From NCBI RefSeq assembly GCF_017614965.1, contig NZ_WVUG01000025.1, positions 1 through 51,735 on the forward strand: a stretch of DNA of 51,735 bases. Direction: 5' to 3'. Shown here piece after piece: positions 1-8,453 of the stretch (its first letter is position 1; the number at the start of each line of letters is the position of its first letter). The notes under the pieces were generated by a model, which saw only the letters and a program-made list of their open reading frames with translations, was not told the DNA's origin and searched no databases. The stretch is from Streptomyces griseorubiginosus (GTDB lineage Bacteria; Actinomycetota; Actinomycetes; Streptomycetales; Streptomycetaceae). The position numbers were made by a program, and so were the translations under genes.

Positions 1-528
1 CCCCTCGCCCCCTTGGCCGCCGCCCACGCCGTGGCCCGCGGACTCCCGGCCGACGCCGTGGTCGTCGAAGAGGCCATCACCGTCGGCCTGTTGGTCCGCC
101 GTCTCGTCCGCCTCGAACGGCCCGGCAGCTACACCCACACCGTGGGCGGCGGGCTCGGCTGGGGCATCGGCGCCGCGGTCGGCCGCGCCCTCGCCGAACC
201 CGGCCGCCCGGTCGTCGCCGTCCTGGGCGACGGCTCCAGCCTGTTCGGCCTGCAGGGCCTGTGGAGCGCGGCCCGCCAGAACGCCCCCGTCCTTTTCGTC
301 GTCATGAGCAACGGCGCGTACCGCACCGTGCAGGAGACCTACGAGGCGTTGGGCCACCAGGGTCCCTGCCCGGGCACCGACCTGGGGCACCTCGACTTCA
401 CCCAGGCGGCCCGCTTCTTCGGCGTCGACGCGGTACGGGCGGACAGCGCCGATCACCTGCGCGAACTCGTCGCGGGCGCGGGCGGGTTGACGGGCCCGCT
501 GCTGGTCGACGTACCCCTGCGGACGTGA
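1..528 (+). CDS. ThDP-dependent decarboxylase/synthase, C-terminal part (5' truncated by window)
   Basis: The reading frame is open from base 1, so this is the C-terminal ~175 residues of a longer (usually 530-560 aa) thiamine-diphosphate enzyme. The family's ThDP/Mg motif is visible: GDGSSLFGLQGLW followed about 20 residues later by MSNGAYR (the GDG-X(n)-N pattern). A glycine-rich stretch, GGGLGWGIGAAVG, precedes it. The overall look is closest to benzoylformate decarboxylase (MdlC) or acetolactate-synthase-like enzymes that decarboxylate 2-oxo acids. The substrate cannot be read because the N-terminal domain is outside the window. An internal TTG at 13 is not a credible start. It converges on the MerR gene with a 34-nt gap. 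Confidence 0.8.
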   Translation, partial: PLAPLAAAHAVARGLPADAVVVEEAITVGLLVRRLVRLERPGSYTHTVGGGLGWGIGAAVGRALAEPGRPVVAVLGDGSSLFGLQGLWSAARQNAPVLFVVMSNGAYRTVQETYEALGHQGPCPGTDLGHLDFTQAARFFGVDAVRADSADHLRELVAGAGGLTGPLLVDVPLRT

Positions 529-562
529 TCGGGCCCGCGTGAGGTGACCGGGCCCGCGCGGG

Positions 563-1276
563 TCAGGCGGGCCGGCCGTCCTGCGCGTCCGTGAGCCAGC
601 CCAGCACCTCTTCCTTCAGCGAGCGCTGGAACGTCGTCAGCAGCGCCTGCACCACCAGCGGCTGCATGTGCGCGGACAGCGACTTCACGTCCGCCTCGGC
701 CCGCTCCGACACCTCGCCCCGGAACAGCTGCGACAACTCGTGCGCCGCCGCCCGCGAGTGCTCGATCAGCACCGTGCGCGCCGCCAGGATCGCCTCCTCG
801 GACAGCGGCACGTCCAGCAGCTGCACGCCGAGCCGCAGCAGTCCGGAGTCGACGCGGTAGGCGTCCCCGTCGGCCCGTACCACGCCCATCGCGGCGAGCC
901 GCTCGACCTCGTCCCCGCTCAGCGCCCGCCCCGCCCGGCGCCGCAGCTCCTCGGGCGTCACCGTCTCCACGGTGTCCGGAGCCCAGGAGGCCACCACCGC
1001 CCGGTGGATCGCCAGGTCGTGATGGCTCAGGCCGGCCGGCAGCTGCTCCATGTAGCGCTCGATCGCCGCCAGCGTCATGCCCTGGTGCTGCAGCTCCTCG
1101 ATCAGCGCCAGCCGCGCCACGTGCTGCGGCCCGTAGTGGCCGACCCGCCGCGGACCGATCACCGGGGGCGGGAGCAGGCCCTTGGTGCTGTAGAACCGGA
1201 CCGTGCGGACCGTGATGCCGGCCCGCGCGGCCAGTTCGTCGATGGTGAGCGTCGGCTCCCCGGTGTCGGTCGTCAT
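563..1276 (-). CDS. MerR-family transcriptional regulator
   Basis: The protein is 237 aa. Residues ~9-75 form a MerR winged helix-turn-helix: LTIDELAARAGITVRTVRFYS, then the wing LLPPPVIGPRRVGHYG and the helix HVARLALIEELQHQGMTLAAI. The C-terminal ~150 residues are helical, lack the Cys cluster of metal-sensing MerR proteins, and resemble the uncharacterised effector domains common in actinobacterial members. ATG at 1276 was chosen because HTH homology starts about nine residues later. A longer frame reaches 1534 but would cross the promoter region. The regulator is divergent from the amino-acid permease gene, a typical arrangement for local control, though the target is inferred. A -10-like GATACT lies only 7 nt before the start, so translation may be leaderless. 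Confidence 0.85.
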   Translation of the reverse strand: MTTDTGEPTLTIDELAARAGITVRTVRFYSTKGLLPPPVIGPRRVGHYGPQHVARLALIEELQHQGMTLAAIERYMEQLPAGLSHHDLAIHRAVVASWAPDTVETVTPEELRRRAGRALSGDEVERLAAMGVVRADGDAYRVDSGLLRLGVQLLDVPLSEEAILAARTVLIEHSRAAAHELSQLFRGEVSERAEADVKSLSAHMQPLVVQALLTTFQRSLKEEVLGWLTDAQDGRPA

Positions 1277-1283
1277 GTGCAGC

Positions 1284-1312
1284 AGTATCGCTGTCACACC
1301 AGTGCTGCGAAA
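1284..1312 (-). promoter_or_regulatory. Candidate promoter of the MerR gene
   Basis: Reading the minus strand, TTTCGC (1312-1307) and GATACT (1289-1284) are separated by 17 nt, a sigma-70-like arrangement. The expected start site falls at or within a base or two of the ATG at 1276, which would give a leaderless mRNA. Only the -10 is a good match and the -35 is weak. Confidence 0.35.
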
Positions 1313-1490
1313 CCTTGTGCCGGAGACGTGAGGGGCCTGTGAGAAGTGCCGCCATGTGATCCATGCCATCGCTTGGGCGCCGGGCGCCTGGGAAGGCGGC
1401 GAGATGGTCCGCGCCCCACCGGGAGCGCCGGCCTCGTACGTCCGGACAGCCGAGCGTGATCCGCTCGGACGCACCAGAGAGTGGATCCCC

Positions 1491-2951
1491 GTGAGCAAGG
1501 ACGCCGTGACCACGGCAACGGCCGGGTCCCGCACCGACGCGGCCCAGGCGCCCGCGGACGCGGGCGACGCCGGCTACAGCAAGGACCTCAAGGCCCGCCA
1601 CGTCAACATGATCGCCATCGGCGGCGCGATCGGCACCGGCCTCTTCCTCGGCGCCGGAGGCCGCCTCCACACCGCGGGACCCGCGCTCGCGCTGGCCTAC
1701 CTCGTCTGCGGCGTCTTCGCCTTCTTCGTGGTCCGCGCCCTCGGCGAGCTGGTCCTGTACCGCCCGTCCTCCGGCTCCTTCGTGTCGTACGCGCGTGAGT
1801 TCCTCGGCGAGAAGGGCGCGTACGTCGCCGGCTGGATGTACTTCCTGAACTGGTCCACCACCGGGATCGCCGACATCACCGCGATCGCGCTCTACACCCA
1901 CTACTGGAGCCTGTTCACCAGCATCCCGCAGTGGGCGCTCGCGCTGGCCGCGCTGGCGGTGGTCCTGGCCGTGAACCTGATCTCGGTGAGGATCTTCGGC
2001 GAGATGGAGTTCTGGTTCGCGATCATCAAGGTCGCCACGCTCGTCGGTTTCATGCTGATCGGCGTCTTCCTGCTGGCCACCCGGCACGAGGTCGGCGGCC
2101 GCACGCCCGGCGTCGGCATGATCACCGACCACGGCGGCGTCCTCCCGCACGGCGTGATGCCGGTGGTGCTCGTCATGCAGGGCGTGATCTTCGCGTACGC
2201 CGCACTGGAACTGGTCGGCGTCGCCGCGGGCGAGACGGCGGAGCCGGAGAAGGTCGTCCCGCGCGCGGTGAACTCGATCATGTGGCGGGTGGGCCTGTTC
2301 TACGTGGGCTCGGTCGTCCTGCTCGCCCTGCTGCTCCCCGGCTCCGTCTACTCGGCCGACGAGAGTCCCTTCGGCACCGTCCTGTCCAGGATCGGCGTGC
2401 CGGCGGCGGGCGACGTGATGAACCTCGTCGTCCTCACGGCGGCGATGTCCTCGCTGAACTCCGGTCTGTACTCCACGGGCCGCATCCTGCGCTCGATGGC
2501 GACGGCGGGCTCGGCGCCGAGGTTCACCGCCCGCATGAACCGCAGCCAGGTCCCCTACGGCGGCATCCTGCTGACCTGCGCGGTGTGCGTGCTCGGCGTC
2601 GGCCTCAACTACCTCGTGCCGAGCCAGGCCTTCGAGATCGTGCTGAACGTCGCCTCGCTGGGCATCGTGTCGACCTGGGTGATCATCATGATCTGCCACC
2701 TGGTCTTCGTCCGCCGGGCCCGGTCGGGTCTGCTCACCCGCCCGTCCTTCCGCCTCCCCGGCAGCCCCGTCACGGAGCTCACCACGATCGCCTTCCTCCT
2801 CGCCGTCCTCGCCCTGATGTGGAACGACCCCGAGGTGGGCCGCAAGACCCTGCTCCTCATCCCGCTGATCGCAGCGATGCTGGCAGCGGGCTGGTTCGCC
2901 GTCCGCCACCGCGTCGAGGCCGCCGCGGACAGCGAACGGCCGACGCGATAA
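1491..2951 (+). CDS. APC-family amino-acid permease (GABA/asparagine permease type)
   Basis: The protein is 486 aa, the usual length for the amino-acid transporter (AAT) branch of the APC superfamily, with about 12 hydrophobic segments. The N-terminal signature [20 protein letters not shown], continuing into LFLGAGG, is the diagnostic TM1 motif of AnsP, GabP and AroP-type importers. TM3 and TM6 regions ([34 protein letters not shown]) also match the AAT pattern. It should be a proton-coupled importer in the cytoplasmic membrane. The sequence suggests an asparagine, GABA or similar substrate but does not prove it. GTG at 1491 follows a purine-rich AGAGAGTGG. A longer frame from 1356 adds non-conserved residues through the intergenic region. 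It is divergent from the MerR gene. Confidence 0.85.
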   Translation: MSKDAVTTATAGSRTDAAQAPADAGDAGYSKDLKARHVNMIAIGGAIGTGLFLGAGGRLHTAGPALALAYLVCGVFAFFVVRALGELVLYRPSSGSFVSYAREFLGEKGAYVAGWMYFLNWSTTGIADITAIALYTHYWSLFTSIPQWALALAALAVVLAVNLISVRIFGEMEFWFAIIKVATLVGFMLIGVFLLATRHEVGGRTPGVGMITDHGGVLPHGVMPVVLVMQGVIFAYAALELVGVAAGETAEPEKVVPRAVNSIMWRVGLFYVGSVVLLALLLPGSVYSADESPFGTVLSRIGVPAAGDVMNLVVLTAAMSSLNSGLYSTGRILRSMATAGSAPRFTARMNRSQVPYGGILLTCAVCVLGVGLNYLVPSQAFEIVLNVASLGIVSTWVIIMICHLVFVRRARSGLLTRPSFRLPGSPVTELTTIAFLLAVLALMWNDPEVGRKTLLLIPLIAAMLAAGWFAVRHRVEAAADSERPTR

Positions 2952-2991
2952 CCAGCGGCCCGCTGTCAGTGCCGGGCCGTACGGTGGCGCC

Positions 2992-3471
2992 ATGTCGGAG
3001 ATCGCTTACGTCCGGGGTGACGCCACCGTTCCGTCAGCCAGGGGCGTCAAGGTGATCGCCCATGTCTGCAACGACATCGGGGGATGGGGCAAGGGATTCG
3101 TGCTCGCCGTGTCCCGCCGCTGGCCGCAGCCCGAGGCCGCCTACCGCGCCTGGCACCGGGGCCGCGCGGGAAACGACTTCGGGCTGGGCGCGGTTCAGTT
3201 CGTGCAGGTCGAGCCCTATGTGTGGGTCGCCAACATGATCGGGCAGCGCGGAATCAGGACCGGCAGCAAGGGCGTCCCGGTGCGCTATGAGGCCATCGAC
3301 TCGGCCCTCGGCAGACTCGCCGACAAGGTCCTGGCGCTGGGCGCCTCCGTCCACATGCCCCGCATAGGCTGCGGTCTGGCAGGCGGCAAGTGGTCAAGGA
3401 TCGAGCCGCTGATCACCGAGCGCCTGACAAAACGCGGCATCAAAGTCACCGTGTACGACAGCGCCCCGTAA
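2992..3471 (+). CDS. Macro-domain protein (ADP-ribose/ADP-ribosyl binding or hydrolysis)
   Basis: A stand-alone 159-aa macro domain. Visible elements are GDAT near the N-terminus, VKVIAHVCNDIGGWGKGF (the ADP-ribose distal-ribose loop: AHVCN, then G-WGKGF), VWVANMIGQRG, and the late strand/loop MPRIGCGLAGGKW (pyrophosphate loop). This pattern matches the ALC1/TARG1/Poa1p-like branch, whose members hydrolyse ADP-ribose-1''-phosphate or ADP-ribosyl esters. Which activity applies here is unknown. ATG 2992 lies 40 nt after the permease stop. A small hairpin overlaps the stop codon (see 3461-3520). No toxin such as DarT is adjacent, so an antitoxin role like DarG is not supported. Confidence 0.85.
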   Translation: MSEIAYVRGDATVPSARGVKVIAHVCNDIGGWGKGFVLAVSRRWPQPEAAYRAWHRGRAGNDFGLGAVQFVQVEPYVWVANMIGQRGIRTGSKGVPVRYEAIDSALGRLADKVLALGASVHMPRIGCGLAGGKWSRIEPLITERLTKRGIKVTVYDSAP

Positions 3472-3520
3472 GGGGCGCGAGGAACTGCGCGACCAACCCA
3501 AACGGCCCCGCAGCCCCCAC
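3461..3520 (+). repeat. Hairpin over the stop codon plus a dispersed Streptomyces intergenic repeat
   Basis: GCGCCCC (3461-3467) and GGGGCGC (3472-3478) form a perfect 7-bp stem with GTAA as loop. The loop contains most of the macro-gene TAA stop. It is followed by GAGGAACTGCGCGACCAA and a C-rich tail. From memory, the string GGGGCGC-GGAACTGCGCGACCA recurs between many Streptomyces genes. It probably acts as a transcription or mRNA-stability terminator. The same 7-bp arms recur at 8398-8414. Confidence 0.55.
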
Positions 3521-3541
3521 ACAACCGAACCCGGCACCCCC

Positions 3542-5029
3542 TCAGTGCACGCTGTTCGTAGCCGCGATCTTCTTCCACGACTTCGGCTGCGAAGCAGTCG
3601 CGACCGACGGGGCGATCGAAACGGCCGTGGCCGCCCGCACCGCCGGCTTGGACGGCTGGAACAGCCACGTGTCGAACAACGCCCCCAGCGACTTCCCCGA
3701 CACCCGCTCCGCATACGCCTCGAAGTCGGCCACGGAAGCGTTGCCGTACGCGTGCTCCCGGGGCCACCCCTTCAGAACGGCGAAGAACGCATCGTCACCG
3801 ACCGCGTTCCGCAACGCCTGGATCGCCAGCGCCCCCCGGTCGTAGACAGCGATGTCGAACTGGTCGTCCGGCCCCGGATCCCCCGGCTTGACGGTCCAGA
3901 ACGCGTCGCCGGCCGGATGCGAGTCGTAGACGTAGTCGGCCAGTTGCTGCGTCGTCCCCTCACCCTCGTGCTCGGACCACAGCCACTGCGCGTACCGCGC
4001 GAACCCCTCGTTGATCCAGATGTCCTTCCAGCCCTTGAGCGACACGCTGTCCCCGTACCACTGGTGCGCCAACTCATGGACGACCACGGACGTGTTGGAG
4101 CCGTTCGCGAACTGCTTCGGGCTGTAGTACACGCGCGTCTGCGTCTCCAGCGCGTACCCGGTGGTCGTGTTGGGCACGTACCCGCCCGCCGAACTGAACG
4201 GATACGGCCCGAAATAGCCGCTCAGCCAGTCGACGAGCTCCCCGGTGCGCTCCACGCTCGCCCGCGCGGCCCCGTCGTTGTCGCCGAGGTCCTTGCTGTA
4301 GGCGTTGACGACCGGCACCCCGCCCTCGGAGGTGCTCGTCGTGATGTCGAACTTCCCGATCGCCAGCGTGGTGAGGTACGTCGCCTGCGGCTTGTTCTCC
4401 CGCCAGTTGTACCGCGTCCAGCCGAGCTTCGAACTCGTCGACTGCAGCAGCCCGTTGGAGATGACCTGCGTCCCGTCCGGCACCGCCACCGACACGTCGT
4501 ACGTCGCCTTGTCGAGCGGGTGGTCGTTGCTCGGGTACCACCACCAGGCCGCCTCGGGCTCGTCCGCGGCGACCGCCCCGTCCGGCGTCCGGTGCCAGGT
4601 GTTGAAGCCGTACGCGCTCTTCGTCGACGGCACCCCGCTGTAGCGCACGACCACGGTGATCGACGTGCCCTTGTCCAGCGGCGTCTTCGGCGTGATCACC
4701 AGCTCGTGCTGGCCCGAGGTGGTGAAGGAGGCCTTCGCGCCGTTGACCCGCACCTCGCTGACGTCCAGCAGGAAGTCCAGGTCGAAGCTCGACAGGTCCT
4801 GCGTGGTCCTCGCGAGGATCGTCGCCGTGCCCTCCAACTCGTCGGTGGCGGGCTGGTACTGCAGGCGCAGGTCGTAGTGGGAGACGTCGTATCCGCCGTT
4901 GCCGTAGGCCGGGTAGTAGGGATCGCCGATGCCCGGAGCGCCGGGGGTGTGGCTCGCGGCCGACGCCGGGATCGCCAGCATCAGGGTGGCGGCGGCGAGG
5001 GCGCCCGGCGCGATGATTCTGCGGTGCAC
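3542..5029 (-). CDS. Secreted M1-family zinc metallopeptidase
   Basis: The protein is 495 aa and starts at GTG 5029 with GGAG 6 nt upstream. The first ~27 residues are a signal peptide (VHRRII, a hydrophobic core, then AIPASAASH). The catalytic zinc site is HELAHQW (H318, E319, H322) with the third ligand Glu341 in WINEGFARY, the exact HExxH-x18-E spacing of M1 peptidases. The usual GAMEN exopeptidase motif is replaced by GYALETQ upstream of the zinc site, as in a bacterial secreted subfamily. The ~500-aa length means the long ERAP1-like C-terminal domain is absent. It should hydrolyse peptides outside the cell. It is divergent from a second secreted peptidase, suggesting a shared peptide-scavenging role. 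Extension to 5119 is unlikely because it would bury the signal peptide. Confidence 0.92.
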   Translation of the reverse strand: MHRRIIAPGALAAATLMLAIPASAASHTPGAPGIGDPYYPAYGNGGYDVSHYDLRLQYQPATDELEGTATILARTTQDLSSFDLDFLLDVSEVRVNGAKASFTTSGQHELVITPKTPLDKGTSITVVVRYSGVPSTKSAYGFNTWHRTPDGAVAADEPEAAWWWYPSNDHPLDKATYDVSVAVPDGTQVISNGLLQSTSSKLGWTRYNWRENKPQATYLTTLAIGKFDITTSTSEGGVPVVNAYSKDLGDNDGAARASVERTGELVDWLSGYFGPYPFSSAGGYVPNTTTGYALETQTRVYYSPKQFANGSNTSVVVHELAHQWYGDSVSLKGWKDIWINEGFARYAQWLWSEHEGEGTTQQLADYVYDSHPAGDAFWTVKPGDPGPDDQFDIAVYDRGALAIQALRNAVGDDAFFAVLKGWPREHAYGNASVADFEAYAERVSGKSLGALFDTWLFQPSKPAVRAATAVSIAPSVATASQPKSWKKIAATNSVH

Positions 5030-5248
5030 GAAAGCTCCAAGTGGTAGGGGCACATGGGTCTGTTCGGATGTGCGGAGCCTATTGAGTCCCTGTGGGGCTG
5101 AGCATGTCCATGGCCACATGTGTCACACGATCGCCATTCGGCCGTCACGCGCGGCGCCGCGCCAGGGGCGTCATCCGGCCACACCCGCCCCATCTGGCCG
5201 TCTACTGCCCTCTTCTGCACGGGAGTTGACCGATGTAACGTCCCGCGC

Positions 5249-7213
5249 ATGCCGACACGCACGCGCTTCACGACCTGGAGACCGCTCGCGACGGCGGCCA
5301 TCGCCGTCCTGATGGCAGCCTTCCTCACCCCGGCGGCGGCCCACGCGGCCCCACGGGAGAGCCAACCCGTCTACTCCTACGCGAACGCCATCCGCGAGGC
5401 CGTATGGGTGGACACCGGCCTCGACGCGGACGGCGACGGGAAGACCGACCGCGTGGCCGTGGACATCGTCCGCCCCCGCGAACCCGCCCAGCACCACCGC
5501 CGGGTCCCGGTCATCATGGACGCCAGCCCCTACTACTCCTGCTGCGGCCGGGGCAACGAGAGCCAGAAGAAGACCTACGACGCGAACGGCGACGTCGTCC
5601 AGATGCCGCTCTTCTACGACAACTACTTCGTCCCGCGCGGCTACGCCTTCGTCGGTGTCGACCTCGCCGGCACCAACCGCTCCGACGGCTGCGTGGACGT
5701 CGGCGGCCGCAGCGACATCCAGTCCGCGAAGGCCGTCGTCGACTGGCTGAACGGCCGGGCCAGGGCGTACACGACGCGCACCGGAACCGTCCGCGCCACG
5801 GCGAACTGGACCAATGGCCGGACCGGCATGATCGGCAAGAGCTGGGACGGCACCATCGCCAACGGCGTCGCGGCCACCGGCGTCAAGGGCCTGAAGACCA
5901 TCGTCCCGATCAGCGCCATCTCCTCCTGGTACGACTACTACTTCGCCAAGGGCGCCCCGCTGTACGACTCCGGACCCGACTGGCTCTCCGACTACGTCGA
6001 GAGCCCGGGCGCCCGCGCCCAGTGCGCCGCCGTCCAGCAGAGGATCGTCGCCGGGGCCCCGCGCACCGGCGACTGGACCCCCTTCTGGACCGAGCGGGAC
6101 TACGTCAAGGACGCCGGCAAGGTGAGGGCGAGCGTCTTCCTGGTGCACGGCATGCAGGACCTCAACGTCCGCACCAAGCACTTCGGGCAGTGGTGGGACG
6201 CGCTGGCCAAGCGCGGCGTCGAGCGCAAGATCTGGCTCTCCCAGACCGGCCACGTCGACCCCTTCGACTACCGGCGCGGCGCCTGGGTCGACACCCTGCA
6301 CCGCTGGTTCGACCACGAACTCCTCGGCTACGACAACGGCGTCGACCGTGAGCCGATGGCCGACATCGAGCGCCACCCCGACCAGTGGGTCACCTCCACC
6401 ATCTGGCCGCCGCGGGGCACCGCCACCGCGACCCTGCGCCCGGCCGCCGGAACCCAGCCGGGCGTGGGCGCCCTCGGTCTGACCCGCGGCTCCGGCACGG
6501 CGACCTTCACCGACAACCCCCAGCTGAGCGAGACCGACTGGGCGGCCCAGATCGACAAGACGACCCCCGACAAGGCCGGTTTCATCACCAAGCCCCTCAC
6601 GCGCGACCTGCGTCTGTCCGGCTCCTCGAAGGTGACGGTCACCGCGACCCCGACCACCCCGACGGCCCACCTCTCCGCCGTCCTGGTGGACCTCGGCCCC
6701 GACACCGTCCGGGACTACGCGGACGCCGCCGAGGGCATCACCACCCTCACCGACCGCTCCTGCTGGGGCGCGAGCACCTCGGGCGACAGCGCCTGCTTCC
6801 GGAGCACCGCGGCCAAGACGGCGAGCGTCGACTACACCGTGTTCAGCCGCGGCTGGGCGGACCTCGGCAACTACGCCTCCGACCGCAAGGGCGTCCCGCT
6901 CACCCCGGGCAGGGCGTACACGATCACCCTGGACCTCGCGGCCACCGACCATGTCGTCCCGGCCGGTCACCGTCTCGCGCTGATCGTCGCGGGCACCGAC
7001 AAGGACCTCATCGACCCGCCGGCCGACAAGCCGACCCTCACCCTGGACCTGTCCCGCACCTCGGCCCGTGTCATGCTCGTCGGCGGCGCGGCGGCCTTCG
7101 CCCGGGCCGCCTCGGGCAAGGCGTCGGCGACCGCGTCACCCCGGCGCCTGGACGGCGTACGAGGGCCGAGCGGCACGCACCGCGTTCCCGGCCCCGCGGG
7201 CCAAGGCGGCTGA
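5249..7213 (+). CDS. Secreted S15-family Xaa-Pro dipeptidyl-peptidase (CocE/NonD-type hydrolase)
   Basis: The protein is 654 aa. The ATG at 5249 places a classic signal peptide first: MPTRTRFTTWR, a hydrophobic run, then AAAHAAP. The alpha/beta-hydrolase catalytic set of the X-Pro dipeptidyl-peptidase family is visible: nucleophile Ser198 in GKSWDGT, Asp304 in HGMQDLN, His335 in TGHVDPF. The C-terminal ~230 residues form the beta-rich jelly-roll typical of PepX_C. It should release Xaa-Pro dipeptides from peptides, although CocE-like esterases share the fold. No convincing Shine-Dalgarno precedes the ATG. A longer frame from 5120 would put ~43 residues before the signal peptide and is unlikely. 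It ends in front of a strong hairpin at 7222-7253. Confidence 0.9.
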   Translation: MPTRTRFTTWRPLATAAIAVLMAAFLTPAAAHAAPRESQPVYSYANAIREAVWVDTGLDADGDGKTDRVAVDIVRPREPAQHHRRVPVIMDASPYYSCCGRGNESQKKTYDANGDVVQMPLFYDNYFVPRGYAFVGVDLAGTNRSDGCVDVGGRSDIQSAKAVVDWLNGRARAYTTRTGTVRATANWTNGRTGMIGKSWDGTIANGVAATGVKGLKTIVPISAISSWYDYYFAKGAPLYDSGPDWLSDYVESPGARAQCAAVQQRIVAGAPRTGDWTPFWTERDYVKDAGKVRASVFLVHGMQDLNVRTKHFGQWWDALAKRGVERKIWLSQTGHVDPFDYRRGAWVDTLHRWFDHELLGYDNGVDREPMADIERHPDQWVTSTIWPPRGTATATLRPAAGTQPGVGALGLTRGSGTATFTDNPQLSETDWAAQIDKTTPDKAGFITKPLTRDLRLSGSSKVTVTATPTTPTAHLSAVLVDLGPDTVRDYADAAEGITTLTDRSCWGASTSGDSACFRSTAAKTASVDYTVFSRGWADLGNYASDRKGVPLTPGRAYTITLDLAATDHVVPAGHRLALIVAGTDKDLIDPPADKPTLTLDLSRTSARVMLVGGAAAFARAASGKASATASPRRLDGVRGPSGTHRVPGPAGQGG

Positions 7214-7221
7214 GCGAGCGT

Positions 7222-7253
7222 CAGGCGGCCGGGGCCACAGCTCCGGCCGCCTG
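7222..7253 (+). terminator. Hairpin terminator after the S15 peptidase gene
   Basis: CAGGCGGCCGG (7222-7232) pairs perfectly with CCGGCCGCCTG (7243-7253). One G.U and one further G-C pair extend the stem to 13 bp around a 6-nt loop. It starts 8 nt after the TGA. There is no U-tract, as is normal for Streptomyces. Confidence 0.75.
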
Positions 7254-7333
7254 CCACACGCGCCTCCCCACCCGCGGTAGCGGAATGTCCCATGCCGTGC
7301 GCGGAGTGCCTCCGGGGTGGGAATACTCACAGC

Positions 7334-8347
7334 ATGTCTGCCGAGTACGCGACCTTCGGCCTGGCACCGGCGATGCGTGCCGGTGACGTCCTCGCCAACG
7401 GTGACTACCAGGTGCACCGGGACTTCGTGGACTTCCTCGTCGACGGACGCCCGCTGCTGTTCCGGCTCTCCGACCTCGACGCCGTCTCCCCGCTCGCCTC
7501 CGACATCCCGCCCGCCATCTTCACCGAACAGGTCCGCGGTCTGCTGCTGGAGGCTCAGGCCCCGCTTCCGGGCGGCCGGCACGTCATCTACGGCTGCCCC
7601 GAGTGTGCCGACCTGGCCTGCGGTGCCGTCACCGCGGTCATCGACCGGGACGGCGAGGACTATGTCTGGCGGGACTTCGCCTGGCAGACCGACGAGCACG
7701 CCGACCTGGAGCTCAACGGCTACCACGGCATAGGGCCGTTCCGGTTCCGGGGCGCCGAGTACCGGCAGGCCCTGCTCGCCGCCGAGGCACAGGGCGGGCG
7801 GCGCCGCGTCCTGCTCATCGGCGCCCGCGTCGCCGTACTGGCCAGACTCGCGGCGGCCCTGCGCACCATCGGCATCGGCGCCGACATCGCCCATGACGCG
7901 ACCGACGTCCACGCCGACGAACTGCGGTCCTACGGAGCCGTAGCCTTCGGCCGCGCGGTCACCCAGGAGGAACGGGCCGCCGTGCGCCGCGCCTTCGAGC
8001 AGGCCGGTGTCCAGGTCGCCTATGTCGACGGCCTCGCCCCGATCATCCCGCTCCTGGTCGCCCAGATCGAGAACGCCCTGGACCGCAGGCCGGTGGAACA
8101 GCGCAGGCTGACCCGGCTGGTCGCCGCCGACGGCGAGGCGGGCGTCGAGGTCACCTCCCCCTGCCGGGTCCGCCTCACCGCGTACCGCCTGGACCGCCTC
8201 TACCGCTCCCACGTCCGGGAGGTCTTCGACGGCATCCTCGAACCGGGCCGGCACCGCATCGCCCTGGACGCCAAGGCGGTGCGAGGGGAGTCCTTCGTGG
8301 TGGCACGGACGACGGGGAGCGTGCTGGTGGAGGCGGTGACGCGGTAA
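7334..8347 (+). CDS. Conserved protein of unknown function, 337 aa
   Basis: I do not recognise a named family. Residues ~1-75 look like a small alpha/beta domain. Residues ~90-125 contain CPECADLACGAV with three Cys, followed by an aromatic strand (YVWRDFAW), possibly metal or disulfide chemistry. Residues ~155-250 look Rossmann-like: RRRVLLIGARVAVLARLAAAL, then alternating strands and helices ending in VQVAYVDGLAPIIPLL. The last ~60 residues form a beta-rich tail. No signal peptide or membrane segment is seen. ATG 7334 is preceded by AATACT (7322-7327) at 6 nt and has no Shine-Dalgarno, so it may be leaderless. The longer frame from 7292 adds a Cys-rich, non-conserved-looking peptide. It is isolated between two hairpins. 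Confidence 0.75.
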   Translation: MSAEYATFGLAPAMRAGDVLANGDYQVHRDFVDFLVDGRPLLFRLSDLDAVSPLASDIPPAIFTEQVRGLLLEAQAPLPGGRHVIYGCPECADLACGAVTAVIDRDGEDYVWRDFAWQTDEHADLELNGYHGIGPFRFRGAEYRQALLAAEAQGGRRRVLLIGARVAVLARLAAALRTIGIGADIAHDATDVHADELRSYGAVAFGRAVTQEERAAVRRAFEQAGVQVAYVDGLAPIIPLLVAQIENALDRRPVEQRRLTRLVAADGEAGVEVTSPCRVRLTAYRLDRLYRSHVREVFDGILEPGRHRIALDAKAVRGESFVVARTTGSVLVEAVTR

Positions 8348-8396
8348 CGCTCCGCCGGGTGCGCCGGGAAGGGCTGCCGCATGGCGGACGCAGTCC

Positions 8397-8415
8397 CGCG
8401 CCCCATCGGGGCGCG
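8397..8415 (+). terminator. Short GC hairpin before the ABC-F gene
   Basis: CGCGCCCC (8397-8404) and GGGGCGCG (8408-8415) form an 8-bp perfect stem with a 3-nt loop, 50 nt after the upstream stop. The arms are the same as in the hairpin at 3461-3478, suggesting a shared dispersed element. It is probably a terminator or transcript-end stabiliser. Confidence 0.5.
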
Positions 8416-8453
8416 AAGCGCCCAGGGACGCCCGCCGACTAGGATCGCCCCCT

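Noticed and set aside
453..2993. 846-codon minus-strand frame across the permease
   Set aside because: It is a shadow of the MerR and permease genes, with composition dominated by Asp/Arg/His/Gly and no family-like motifs.
2992..3471. Macro-domain protein as antitoxin of a DarTG-like toxin-antitoxin system
   Set aside because: No ADP-ribosyltransferase toxin gene is adjacent; the neighbours are a permease and a secreted peptidase.
5171..6970. 599-codon minus-strand frame opposite the S15 peptidase
   Set aside because: It is antisense to a gene with a full catalytic triad and signal peptide, and no domain is visible in it.
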